10,272 nt of DNA from Actinomycetota bacterium (GTDB taxonomy: Bacteria > Actinomycetota > Acidimicrobiia > Acidimicrobiales > Ilumatobacteraceae), in the NCBI GenBank assembly GCA_005801025.1, contig SYDZ01000228.1, forward strand, positions 1-10,272, in the 5' to 3' direction. Of the stretch, positions 1-6,874 are shown one piece after another. The first letter of the stretch is position 1. Every line of letters starts with the position of its first letter. The notes under the pieces are model-generated. The model saw only the letters and a list, made by a program, of their open reading frames with translations. It searched no databases and was not told the origin of the DNA. A program made the position numbers and the translations under genes.

Positions 1-915
1 GACATCGTGCCGACGGTGGACATCATTCTCGGCAACCTTGAAGACGGTGTACCTGCCTCAGATAAAGAAGCGGCCCGCGCTGGATTAGTCAAAGTTGCTC
101 AGACCGTTCCGATGGGGACAACGCAATTGTGGACACGTGTCAACAGTCTTGATTCACCGTGGGGTCTTGACGACATCACGACCTTGGTCACAGAAGTCGG
201 CGACAAATTTGATGTCATCATGATTCCCAAAGTTGAAGGGCCAGAAGATATTCACTACGTTGACCGCCTACTGGCGCAGCTTGAAGCCAAGGCAGGTCTG
301 AAAAAGCCGTTAATGGTTCACGCGATTTTAGAAACAGCGCGTGGCATGGCAAACGTTGAAGAAATCTGTGGCGCTTCACCACGCATGCAAGGTCTTTCAC
401 TCGGACCAGCAGACTTGGCCGCCAATCGCCGAATGAAAACCACTCGCGTTGGTGGCGGTCATCCTGATTATTTGGTACGCAACGACCCCGATACAGCTAA
501 TCCTGACACTCCACGGGCCACTCATCAACAAGATCTCTGGCACTACACATTGGCACGCATGGTTGATGCCTGCGTGATGCACGGCATCTTGCCTTTCTAT
601 GGACCGTTCGGTGACATTAAAGATGTTCTCGCCTGTGAAGATCAATTCCGCAATGCCTACCTACTCGGTTGCGTGGGTGCTTGGTCTTTACACCCAGTGC
701 AGATTGACATTGCGCGGCGCGTTTTTAGCCCACGACCGAGTGATGTCGCACATGCGAGCCGAGTCATTGAAGCCATGGGCGATGGAACTGGGGCAATCAT
801 GCTTGACGGCAAGATGGAAGATGATGCTTCAGTCAAACAATGTCGAGTCATTGTGCAATTAGCCCGCGAACTTTCTGCACGTGATCCTGAACTCGCCGCC
901 TCATACGGCTTTTAA
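1..915 (+). CDS. mcl: L-malyl-CoA/beta-methylmalyl-CoA lyase, Chloroflexus type (5' partial)
   Basis: HpcH/HpaI-CitE superfamily lyase that reversibly splits malyl-CoA to acetyl-CoA and glyoxylate. Family members also act on beta-methylmalyl-CoA (propionyl-CoA plus glyoxylate) and sometimes citramalyl-CoA. The frame is open from base 1 to the TAA at 913-915, so the N-terminus lies outside; a GTG at 7 is not a credible start. From memory of the roughly 348-residue Chloroflexus enzyme, about 45-50 residues are missing. Counting codons from base 1, visible signatures are GNLEDGVP (11-18), RVN (46-48), IPKVEG (75-80), the metal-binding Glu in ILETA (E111), Asp in GPADLA (D138), RVGGGHPDY (149-157) and a GPFGDIKD segment. 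GNLED in place of the usual DLEDAV is shared with the Chloroflexus protein and separates it from short CitE-like proteins. The next lyase follows after 13 nt, so they are probably co-transcribed. Family is secure; substrate preference is not. Confidence 0.9.
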   Translation, partial: DIVPTVDIILGNLEDGVPASDKEAARAGLVKVAQTVPMGTTQLWTRVNSLDSPWGLDDITTLVTEVGDKFDVIMIPKVEGPEDIHYVDRLLAQLEAKAGLKKPLMVHAILETARGMANVEEICGASPRMQGLSLGPADLAANRRMKTTRVGGGHPDYLVRNDPDTANPDTPRATHQQDLWHYTLARMVDACVMHGILPFYGPFGDIKDVLACEDQFRNAYLLGCVGAWSLHPVQIDIARRVFSPRPSDVAHASRVIEAMGDGTGAIMLDGKMEDDASVKQCRVIVQLARELSARDPELAASYGF

Positions 916-916
916 C

Positions 917-921
917 AAGGA
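917..921 (+). promoter_or_regulatory. Ribosome binding site of the second lyase
   Basis: AAGGA lies 7 nt before the ATG at 929, in the 13-nt gap between the two lyase genes. It decides the start: an in-frame upstream ATG at 881 would overlap the first gene by 35 bases and would add 16 residues that do not look like the family. Confidence 0.6.
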
Positions 922-928
922 AAATCTG

Positions 929-1795
929 ATGTCTAATATGCGACCCCGTCGTTCGGTTCTGTATATGCCCGCCGCCAATGAGCGAGCCCTTGACAAAGCT
1001 AAAAGTATCCCTGCCGACGCTTTGATCTTCGACCTTGAAGATGCGGTCTCCCCGGATGCTAAGCCCGATGCTCGACGTAATGCGGTGGCTGCGGCACGCA
1101 GTGGCGAGTATGGCAATAAAGAAATCACTATTCGCTGCAATGGTCTTGAGACCCAGTGGGGAGCTGACGATTTAACCGCTGCCGCCATGGCTGGTGTCTC
1201 GGCCGTCGTGATTCCAAAGATCAATTCAGTGCGCGAGGTGGAGGCGGTTTCTTCAGCACTAGCAACGGCTGGCGCACCTGGGTCCATGAAAATCTGGGCA
1301 ATGATTGAAACCCCAACAGCGATTTTTGATGTCCGCGCGATTGCTGCTCACCCAAGAGTGCAAACTTTGGTGATGGGCACAAACGATCTCGCCAAGGAAC
1401 TCCGCGCCACCCAAGTTCGTGGTCGCGCGCCATTGATGCACCATCTGGCGACCGCTCTGCTGGCAGCACGTGAGGCTGGGAAAATTATCTTGGACGGGGT
1501 TTTCAACGACATTAAAGATTCCGATGCCTTCCGTGATGAATGTCTGCAGGGTGCCCAGATGGGTTTTGATGGCAAGACGCTGATTCATCCATCACAAGTG
1601 GAGATCGCTAATGATGTCTGGGCTCCGACGGCTGATGAAGTTGATTATGCCGAGCGTGTGATCGCTGCTTTTGAAGAAGCGACGGCCGAAGGACGCGGGG
1701 TCATCACCGTTGATGGCCGCATGATTGAAAACTTGCATGTGGATAATGCCCGTCGAGTTTTAGCGGTGCAAGAAGCTATTGAATCTCTCTCTTGA
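929..1795 (+). CDS. CitE-like CoA ester lyase (HpcH/HpaI family)
   Basis: 288-residue member of the CitE-like CoA-ester lyase family, the usual length for this group. Motifs in order: N-terminal RRSVLYMPA (7-15), DLEDAV (35-40), RCN in place of the common RVN (69-71), IPK (95-97), metal-ligand Glu in MIETP (E127), Asp in GTNDL (D153), a GVFNDIKD loop, and the C-terminal GKTLIHPSQ segment. The start at 929 is chosen for its Shine-Dalgarno; ATG 938 is possible. Sitting directly behind a malyl-CoA lyase, it may be a companion such as the (3S)-malyl-CoA thioesterase seen beside malyl-CoA lyases in ethylmalonyl-CoA pathway bacteria, or a citramalyl-CoA lyase. It lacks the GGGHP insertion of its neighbour, so it is not a recent duplicate. 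Family is sure; exact reaction is open. Confidence 0.85.
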   Translation: MSNMRPRRSVLYMPAANERALDKAKSIPADALIFDLEDAVSPDAKPDARRNAVAAARSGEYGNKEITIRCNGLETQWGADDLTAAAMAGVSAVVIPKINSVREVEAVSSALATAGAPGSMKIWAMIETPTAIFDVRAIAAHPRVQTLVMGTNDLAKELRATQVRGRAPLMHHLATALLAAREAGKIILDGVFNDIKDSDAFRDECLQGAQMGFDGKTLIHPSQVEIANDVWAPTADEVDYAERVIAAFEEATAEGRGVITVDGRMIENLHVDNARRVLAVQEAIESLS

Positions 1796-1804
1796 ACTAG
1801 AGAG
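1787..1804. terminator. Possible bidirectional hairpin between convergent genes
   Basis: CTCTCT (1787-1792) and AGAGAG (1799-1804) form a 6-bp inverted repeat around a 6-nt loop. It covers the TGA of the lyase (1793-1795) and the TAG of the opposing hydrolase (1797-1799). The stem is A/T-G/C mixed with no T-tract on either side, so intrinsic termination is only a possibility. Confidence 0.25.
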
Positions 1805-2489
1805 TGCCGCGAAATAGTTCAAGAGTGCGGGCAAAGGAGACGCTGGCTGCCTGTGCGTCATAAACGTCTGGCCGAGCGTCGTTAAAGAAACCATGTTGAC
1901 ATCCAGCGTGAATATTGAGCGTGGCATCTTTGCCCAGTGATTGCAATTGTGCTTGCAGAACTCTCACAGTTTCTGGATGAGCAAAATCATCATGCTCTGC
2001 ATATTCGCCGACAACCTTGGCTTGAATGTGACCCCAATCTGGTTGTGCCGAGGGCCAAGGAATGACGCCGTAGTACGGAGCCGCTGCCGCCACTGCATCT
2101 GGACGCTGTGAAGCCAAGACCATCGCCAGCCCTCCACCCATGCAATACCCGACAACACCGACCTTGTCGCCAGCAGTCGTTTGGCACAAAAAGTCAACTG
2201 CACCTGACAAATCCTTTGCAGCTTGAGCCAAGTTCAGTCCCATCATCAACTTGCCAGCTCCATCCGGTTCGCTTGATGATTCACCGTGATACAAATCGGG
2301 GGCAAGAGCGGTAAATCCCTCGGCGGCAAAGCGGTCAGTCACATCTTGAATGTGAGGAACGAGTCCCCACCATTCCTGAATCACGATGACGCCAGGGCCA
2401 CCTCCGTTGGCGAGGTATCCCCCGCACGTTCCGCCGTTTGATGTGAAAGAAATATGTTCGCCCATGCCTCTGACCGTAGCAAGCATCAC
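1797..2489 (-). CDS. Dienelactone hydrolase family protein
   Basis: 230-residue alpha/beta hydrolase of the dienelactone hydrolase family, close to the usual length, with no signal peptide, so probably cytoplasmic. Visible features: QEWWG (38-42), matching the conserved Glu-bearing strand of the family; nucleophile Cys in GYCMGG (C116); Asp in the EHDD stretch (167-168); and His in GCQHGFFND (H199). These form the Cys-Asp-His triad typical of the family. The enzyme would hydrolyse a lactone or ester; the substrate cannot be read from sequence, and many such genes are unrelated to chlorocatechol breakdown. The start is uncertain: GTG 2489, ATG 2486 and ATG 2465 are all in frame and none has a good Shine-Dalgarno. 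It converges on the CitE-like gene with 1 nt between stops and is divergent from the aminotransferase. Confidence 0.85.
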   Translation of the reverse strand: MMLATVRGMGEHISFTSNGGTCGGYLANGGGPGVIVIQEWWGLVPHIQDVTDRFAAEGFTALAPDLYHGESSSEPDGAGKLMMGLNLAQAAKDLSGAVDFLCQTTAGDKVGVVGYCMGGGLAMVLASQRPDAVAAAAPYYGVIPWPSAQPDWGHIQAKVVGEYAEHDDFAHPETVRVLQAQLQSLGKDATLNIHAGCQHGFFNDARPDVYDAQAASVSFARTLELFRGTL

Positions 2490-2553
2490 AGGTCTAGGAC
2501 ATCTTTATCACCCGACAACAACGAAGGATCTATGAACTGCAACGTCTACGCAA

Positions 2554-2559
2554 TAGTGT
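2554..2559 (+). promoter_or_regulatory. Possible -10 element of a leaderless aminotransferase transcript
   Basis: TAGTGT fits the actinobacterial -10 pattern TANNNT and ends 6 nt before the ATG at 2566, so transcription would begin at or next to the start codon. No Shine-Dalgarno precedes this ATG, which agrees with leaderless initiation. I see no clear -35. It lies in the 76-nt divergent intergenic region (2490-2565). Confidence 0.35.
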
Positions 2560-2565
2560 TGGGTT

Positions 2566-3918
2566 ATGTCCGTACTTCGCACAAATCCCGCCGATGCACT
2601 GAAGCATGATCGTTCCCATGTCTTTCATTCCTGGTCCGCTCAAAGTCTGATTAGCCCCATCGTTGTCAGTAAAGCCGAAGGAAGCCACTTTTGGGATGAA
2701 GCAGGCAAAAAGTACCTCGACTTCTCGAGCCAATTAGTCAATGTCAATATTGGACATCAGCACCCAAAATTAGTGGCAGCCATCAAGGAGCAAGCCGATC
2801 GCTTATGCACGATTGCGCCTTTCCACGCCAACGACGCGCGCAGTGAAGCGGCACGCCTGATTGCCGAGCGTGCACCTGGTGATCTGAATATGGTTTTTTT
2901 CACCAACGGTGGGGCCGAGGCGACAGAGAATGCACTGCGCATGGCGCGACTTCATACTGGGCGTCATAAAATTTTGACAACATACCGTAGTTATCACGGA
3001 GCAACTGGTGGAGCAATTCAACTCACTGGTGATCCACGCCGTTGGCCGAGTGAACCCGGTTTACCAGGAGTCGTCAAGTTCTGGGGCCCGTACCCCTATC
3101 GCTCTGCGTTTCACAGCACGAGCGATATTGAAGAATCACAACGCGCACTGCAACACCTGCGCGATACGTTGATGGTTGAAGGTCCACAAACTGTTGCTGC
3201 GATCATGCTTGAAGGTGTCGTTGGTACGAACGGGATTCTGGTTCCGCCGCCGGGGTACATGACCGGCGTGCGTGAAATCTGTGATGAATTCGGAATTGTG
3301 TTCATTGCTGATGAAGTGATGTCAGGATTTGGCCGATGTGGGGAATGGTTCGCTATTGACAACTGGAAAGTCGCACCTGATCTCATCTGTTTTGCCAAAG
3401 GTGTGAACTCTGGTTACTTGCCGTTGGGCGGCGTGATCATTAGTGATCGCATTGCTGACACTTTCCGCGAGCGGCAGTTCCCTGGTGGGCTCACCTATAG
3501 CGGTCATCCATTGGCGTGTGCCTCAGCGGTCGCCAGTATCAATATTTTTGAAGAAGAAGGGATCATTGACAATGCCCGCCATCTGGGATGCGCCGTCATT
3601 GGACCCGAACTTGAAAAATTGAAAGCCAATCATCTGAGCGTCGGAGATGTTCGTGGCATTGGTGTTTTTTGGGCGATTGAGTTAGTCAAAAACCGCGAGA
3701 CACGTGAACCTTTGGTGCCGTTCAATGCAGCCGGACCCGCCGCGGCCCCGATGGCTGAATTGATTGGTGCGTGCAAGGCTCAAGGTTTGTGGCCTTTTGC
3801 CCACTTCAATCGCATCCATGTCGTGCCACCTTTGACGACCAGTGACAATGACGTGCGATCAGGTATCGCCATTCTTGACGAAGTTCTCGGTCTCGCTGAC
3901 GCGCACTACACAGGCTGA
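2566..3918 (+). CDS. Class III (omega) aminotransferase, beta-alanine/omega-amino acid type
   Basis: 450-residue PLP-dependent class III aminotransferase. Seen: substrate-side segment around HSWS (21-24), NGGAEATENA (114-123) and YRSYHG (140-145) for cofactor phosphate and ring contacts, DEV with the pyridine-N aspartate D249, and the Schiff-base lysine K278 in FAKGVNSGYLPLGG. Length and motifs fit omega-amino acid:pyruvate (or 2-oxoglutarate) aminotransferases, which turn beta-alanine, 3-aminoisobutyrate or similar omega-amines into semialdehydes. With beta-alanine the product, malonate semialdehyde, is a substrate of the dehydrogenase encoded at the right end. Taurine:pyruvate aminotransferase is a related alternative that sequence alone cannot exclude. 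The ATG at 2566 has no Shine-Dalgarno but is preceded by a plausible leaderless promoter. The 3' end overlaps the convergent transporter gene by 13 bp. Confidence 0.85.
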   Translation: MSVLRTNPADALKHDRSHVFHSWSAQSLISPIVVSKAEGSHFWDEAGKKYLDFSSQLVNVNIGHQHPKLVAAIKEQADRLCTIAPFHANDARSEAARLIAERAPGDLNMVFFTNGGAEATENALRMARLHTGRHKILTTYRSYHGATGGAIQLTGDPRRWPSEPGLPGVVKFWGPYPYRSAFHSTSDIEESQRALQHLRDTLMVEGPQTVAAIMLEGVVGTNGILVPPPGYMTGVREICDEFGIVFIADEVMSGFGRCGEWFAIDNWKVAPDLICFAKGVNSGYLPLGGVIISDRIADTFRERQFPGGLTYSGHPLACASAVASINIFEEEGIIDNARHLGCAVIGPELEKLKANHLSVGDVRGIGVFWAIELVKNRETREPLVPFNAAGPAAAPMAELIGACKAQGLWPFAHFNRIHVVPPLTTSDNDVRSGIAILDEVLGLADAHYTG

Positions 3919-4820
3919 CGCGTCGTGAGTGCTACCCCGAGTAGAGCGGCCAGCAAACCAAAAACCGCTAAAAATCCCAAACGTTCGCCGAATAACACTG
4001 CGCCCTCGATAGTGCTCAATGCTGGAGTCAAGAAAAACAGGCTGCTGACTTTCACCGTGGCCTGACGCTGCAGTAACCACAGCATGATCAGTACTGCGGT
4101 AATTGAAAGTACGACAACAGCCCACACCAGCGACCACCAAAATCTTGCCGTCCAGCGCACTTCAAAACGCTCAATGCTCACAGAACCGACACCGAGAACA
4201 GCAGCGGAGATCATGTATTGAATGGCAGTTCCGCGCATCAAAGGCATTGTGCCACCGCGGGAACGCTGCAACAAAGTTCCTGCCGACATTCCAACGACTG
4301 ATACAACCATCGCCACAATCGCCCCGGCGGTGATTCCGCTGACTCCTGCGTTCAGACGATCAATGACAACTGCGACCACGCCACCAAGCCCACACCCAAC
4401 TCCGATCCACTGTTGGGGTCGCAATTTCTCACTCAATAACAAGAGTGCGCCGACCGAGGTGACGACTGGATGCAGACCAGCGATGAGCGCAGATAGTCCT
4501 GACGGCAGACCGAGATCGGAAGCAATGAACACGCCTCCTAGATAGATCGCGTGCATTCCTAAGCCAGTCAGCATGGCCCACTTCACTTGGGTTGGTGATA
4601 TTGCTGGAGCATTCGTTGCGACAGCGATCGCCCACAGAACCCCAGCAGCGATCACCATCCGTAAAAACAAAAATGTCAGTGGCCCCGCGTCTCGCGTTCC
4701 GTAACGCGCCACAATGAAACCAGTGCTCCACAGCAACACAAAGACAACCGGAGCTGCAGCCACTATGAAAGATGGCGTAGCGCGAAATGGGCGGGCCGCT
4801 TTCGCGACCCGCCCATTCAC
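3906..4820 (-). CDS. EamA/DMT-superfamily transporter
   Basis: Up to 304-residue integral membrane protein of the drug/metabolite transporter superfamily with two EamA repeats of about five hydrophobic helices each (roughly residues 18-145 and 155-295). Typical sequence includes the first helix ending LLWSTGFIVARYG, the FLFLRM stretch, and a late helix with FFLTPALSTIEGAVLFGE. Relatives export amino acids, nucleosides or metabolites; the substrate here is unknown. The GTG at 4820 gives the longest frame, but its GGAAG is only 1 nt away and a strong hairpin lies inside the first 12 codons. A GTG at 4763, just before helix 1, is an alternative start. It is the last gene of the - strand run, behind the binding protein, and its stop lies inside the convergent aminotransferase gene. 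Confidence 0.85.
   Translation of the reverse strand: MNGRVAKAARPFRATPSFIVAAAPVVFVLLWSTGFIVARYGTRDAGPLTFLFLRMVIAAGVLWAIAVATNAPAISPTQVKWAMLTGLGMHAIYLGGVFIASDLGLPSGLSALIAGLHPVVTSVGALLLLSEKLRPQQWIGVGCGLGGVVAVVIDRLNAGVSGITAGAIVAMVVSVVGMSAGTLLQRSRGGTMPLMRGTAIQYMISAAVLGVGSVSIERFEVRWTARFWWSLVWAVVVLSITAVLIMLWLLQRQATVKVSSLFFLTPALSTIEGAVLFGERLGFLAVFGLLAALLGVALTTRQPV
4786..4817 (-). terminator. Strong hairpin downstream of the binding-protein gene
   Basis: AATGGGCGGG (4786-4795) and CCCGCCCATT (4808-4817) form a perfect 10-bp stem; after one mismatch the interior adds 3 more pairs around a 4-nt loop. On the - strand it begins 29 nt after the binding-protein stop codon. The following T-run is weak (TTTC), so it may be a 3'-end stabiliser or attenuator rather than a full terminator. 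If transporter translation starts at GTG 4820, this hairpin sits in its first codons. Confidence 0.45.
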
Positions 4821-4821
4821 A

Positions 4822-4852
4822 CTTCCAGAAGGAAGCGCCTGACTAATCAGGC
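4822..4852 (-). repeat. Two small inverted repeats at the binding-protein stop codon
   Basis: GCCTGA (4837-4842) pairs with TCAGGC (4847-4852) around a 4-nt loop and includes the binding-protein stop codon at 4847-4849. CTTCC (4822-4826) pairs with GGAAG (4831-4835) around a 4-nt loop. Both lie immediately before the larger hairpin, giving three consecutive hairpins on the - strand transcript. Confidence 0.35.
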
Positions 4853-6001
4853 TCCTCCTTCATTCAATGTCACGTCAATCGGGGCGAAACTTGAACCCTT
4901 CGTATCGACATCCAGGCCATCAAGAATGGCGAGAGCGGCTGTGACGATCTCATTGGTGTAAGCCTCAGCATCAGGTGCTGCAGTAAGAACGGTTGAACCT
5001 TCAAGGTTCTTGGTCTCCTGAGCAAGCTTTGCGGTGCGGTCCCAAGCGTCGGCATCAATCATGCCAGCACCGCCAGCGGCGGGCCAGATGAGCTTGTTCA
5101 CTTCATTTATCTGCCACAACTGGTGTGATGCACCAAGCTTTGAACCCTTTGAAACAACGATGTCGGCGCAAGCCTGAGGGTCATCGCGGCAGAATGCCCA
5201 ACCCTGGATTGAGGCAGCAACGAACTTGGTTGCGGTGTCCTTGTACACAGCATCGCTAGCAAGACGCTCACCCGAAGCCCAGATGGCGTCCTGCAACATG
5301 CCGACACCCTCATCTTCGTAGCTCACAACGTTGAAGTCATCAGCGGTGTACTGCTTGCCAGTGGCTGGGTCAATTGCTTCCAACACCTGTGCGTATTCGT
5401 TGTAGGTCATTGCTTCAGCGGCATCAATGTCGCCAGCGAGCAGAGCTGCCATGTCAAACGACTGCTGCACGAGTGTGACGTCAGCAGCGGGATCGAGACC
5501 GGCCTTGGTCAAAGCGGCGAAGATTTCAAATTCGTTGCCGTAGCCCCAGTTACCGATGTTCTTACCAGCAAAGTCTGCGGGCGATGTGATGCCCTTGTCC
5601 TTGAAAGAGACCTGCAAGGTGCCCGAACGCTGGAAAATCTGCGCTATGTCAACGATGTTTGCTCCAGCTTCGCGGCTTGCGAGAGCTTTCGGAACCCATG
5701 ACAAAGCAAAATCAACTGCGCCGTCTGCGAGCTGCTGTTGCGGCACGATGTCAACGCCACCTTCAAGGATGCTGACGTCAAGACACTGAGCGGCGTAGAA
5801 GCCCTGATCAACAGCAGCGAAGTAACCAGCAAACTGGGCCTGCGTAAACCACTGTAACTGCAACTTGACTGATGTCGTCGTCTCACAAGCTGCTGGGGCG
5901 CTTGACTCGGTTGACGGACTGTCACTACCACCACAAGCCACGGCGGCCAGTGACAGAGCGGCGACCCCAGCTGCTAATTTCCAACTTTTGCTCTTTCTCA
6001 T
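4847..6001 (-). CDS. NMT1/THI5-like ABC transporter substrate-binding lipoprotein
   Basis: 384-residue periplasmic-type binding lipoprotein. A basic N-terminus and hydrophobic stretch lead to the lipobox AAVAC, with lipidated C23 followed by a Ser/Pro/Thr-rich linker. The mature part opens with the NMT1/THI5 (PF09084-type) signature: a QWFTQAQFAGYF segment (50-61), then GFY (67-69), and CLDV where relatives carry GLDV. Known relatives bind thiamin-pyrimidine precursors, riboflavin, taurine or alkanesulfonates, so the ligand here is probably a small ring or sulfonated compound; context favours a pyrimidine-like one. The CCCFC active-site motif of true yeast THI5 enzymes is absent, so this is a transport protein. 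Four cysteines beyond the lipobox (C39, C73 and a C-x6-C pair in CRDDPQAC) may form disulfides. The start is fixed by a strong AGGAG. Confidence 0.9.
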   Translation of the reverse strand: MRKSKSWKLAAGVAALSLAAVACGGSDSPSTESSAPAACETTTSVKLQLQWFTQAQFAGYFAAVDQGFYAAQCLDVSILEGGVDIVPQQQLADGAVDFALSWVPKALASREAGANIVDIAQIFQRSGTLQVSFKDKGITSPADFAGKNIGNWGYGNEFEIFAALTKAGLDPAADVTLVQQSFDMAALLAGDIDAAEAMTYNEYAQVLEAIDPATGKQYTADDFNVVSYEDEGVGMLQDAIWASGERLASDAVYKDTATKFVAASIQGWAFCRDDPQACADIVVSKGSKLGASHQLWQINEVNKLIWPAAGGAGMIDADAWDRTAKLAQETKNLEGSTVLTAAPDAEAYTNEIVTAALAILDGLDVDTKGSSFAPIDVTLNEGGA

Positions 6002-6008
6002 TTTCTTT

Positions 6009-6018
6009 CTCCTCCCCT
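6009..6018 (-). promoter_or_regulatory. Strong ribosome binding site of the binding-protein gene
   Basis: The - strand reads AAGGGGAGGAG, with AGGAG ending 7 nt before the ATG at 6001-5999. It is among the best sites in the window, as expected for the binding protein, which importers usually need in excess. Confidence 0.6.
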
Positions 6019-6019
6019 T

Positions 6020-6080
6020 GGGCTGGTGCCCGCAGTTTCATGAACCCATAGTAGACCATTGAACATCGTCACTTTGACGA
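6020..6080 (-). other. Structured 81-nt gap between permease and binding-protein genes
   Basis: This is the only sizeable gap in the importer run. It holds a 6-bp stem with a 3-nt loop just after the permease stop (6066-6080: TCGTCA, loop, TGACGA) and a GGGC/GCCC repeat (6020-6031) just before the Shine-Dalgarno. On the - strand TACTAT (6054-6049) resembles a -10 but has no convincing -35. The gap could give separate expression or mRNA stabilisation of the binding-protein cistron; this is inference. Confidence 0.3.
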
Positions 6081-6082
6081 AC

Positions 6083-6874
6083 TCAGCGGTCCTCTCGGGT
6101 GCGTTTGGCGCGGCCACCCGGTGTGGCCACTCCCTCCAGCAAACTGGAGACCATATAGAAGGACAATCCCAGGAGACATGCACCAAGCACATACGCCCAA
6201 GCGACTGCATTCTTCGAATTTGCGATATTACTTGTAATCCGACTTCCCAGACCGTTCTGTGAACCCCCGAAATACTCACTGACGAAAGCGGTAATCACCG
6301 ACGCTGGTGCCGAAATTTTCAGTGCGGTAAATAGATAAGGAACTGCATTCGGAATTCGAACCTTGCACAAGATTTGGGTATCACTTGCGGCGTACGACTT
6401 CATCATCTCAACATGCGTCGGAATGACTTGCGTGAGTCCTTTGGCAACATTGACCAAAACAATGAAGTAGACCACCAGGGTCACCATAATTCGACGTGGC
6501 ACTTCGCTGGTGATGGCAAACATGTTGTTCAGCACAGCCACCAAAACGAAAATTGGAACGGCATTCAAAGCAATTGCCAGTGGCGTAATGAGGTTGTTCA
6601 AAAACTTAAAACGGCTCAATGCAAAACTCATCACCATTCCAAGGAATGCGCCCAACAACAAGCCGATCAGAGCATTAGTGCCGGAAACTTTGGCGGCACC
6701 CCAAATCAAATCAATGTTCTCGGTGAACTTCTGCCAGATCTTCGACGGCGGTGCCAAAAAATAAGGCTTGAGATTAAAACCCTTCACTACTAGCTCCCAT
6801 GCGGCGATAAACGCCACGCCGAAAACGGCGGGCGGCAACACCGAGCGAATCACAGACAAAGAGCGGGAACTCAT
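6083..6874 (-). CDS. ABC transporter permease (second of two)
   Basis: 263-residue inner-membrane permease of the binding-protein-dependent transport family (BPD_transp_1), the group that includes TauC/SsuC and thiamin-precursor permeases. It has about six hydrophobic helices, a FLAPPSKIW segment before the core (39-47), typical of this subfamily, and the cytoplasmic EAA loop at about 156-178 (EMMKSYAAS, then VRIPNAVPY), which contacts the ATPase. The ATG overlaps the ATPase stop as ATGA (6871-6874), so translation is probably coupled. With the permease at 7668-8573 it should form a heterodimeric channel. The C-terminus is basic. The substrate cannot be read from the permease itself. Confidence 0.9.
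   Translation of the reverse strand: MSSRSLSVIRSVLPPAVFGVAFIAAWELVVKGFNLKPYFLAPPSKIWQKFTENIDLIWGAAKVSGTNALIGLLLGAFLGMVMSFALSRFKFLNNLITPLAIALNAVPIFVLVAVLNNMFAITSEVPRRIMVTLVVYFIVLVNVAKGLTQVIPTHVEMMKSYAASDTQILCKVRIPNAVPYLFTALKISAPASVITAFVSEYFGGSQNGLGSRITSNIANSKNAVAWAYVLGACLLGLSFYMVSSLLEGVATPGGRAKRTREDR

Noticed and set aside
901..1287. 128-codon - strand open frame
   Set aside because: Antisense to the CitE-like lyase, with low-complexity Ala/Ser/Arg-rich translation typical of a codon shadow.
2532..2609. 25-codon ORF before the aminotransferase as a leader peptide gene
   Set aside because: Spacing to AAGGA is only 3 nt and no regulatory codon run is evident; kept as part of a finding only.
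3906..4820. Tandem repeat or mobile element signal in the transporter region
   Set aside because: The internal similarity is the known two-EamA-repeat architecture and the inverted repeats are short hairpins, without transposase or target duplication.
2566..6001. Taurine uptake and degradation locus
   Set aside because: TauABC-like transporters and taurine aminotransferase are relatives, but there is no sulfoacetaldehyde acetyltransferase and MmsA fits beta-amino acid breakdown better; it remains an alternative.
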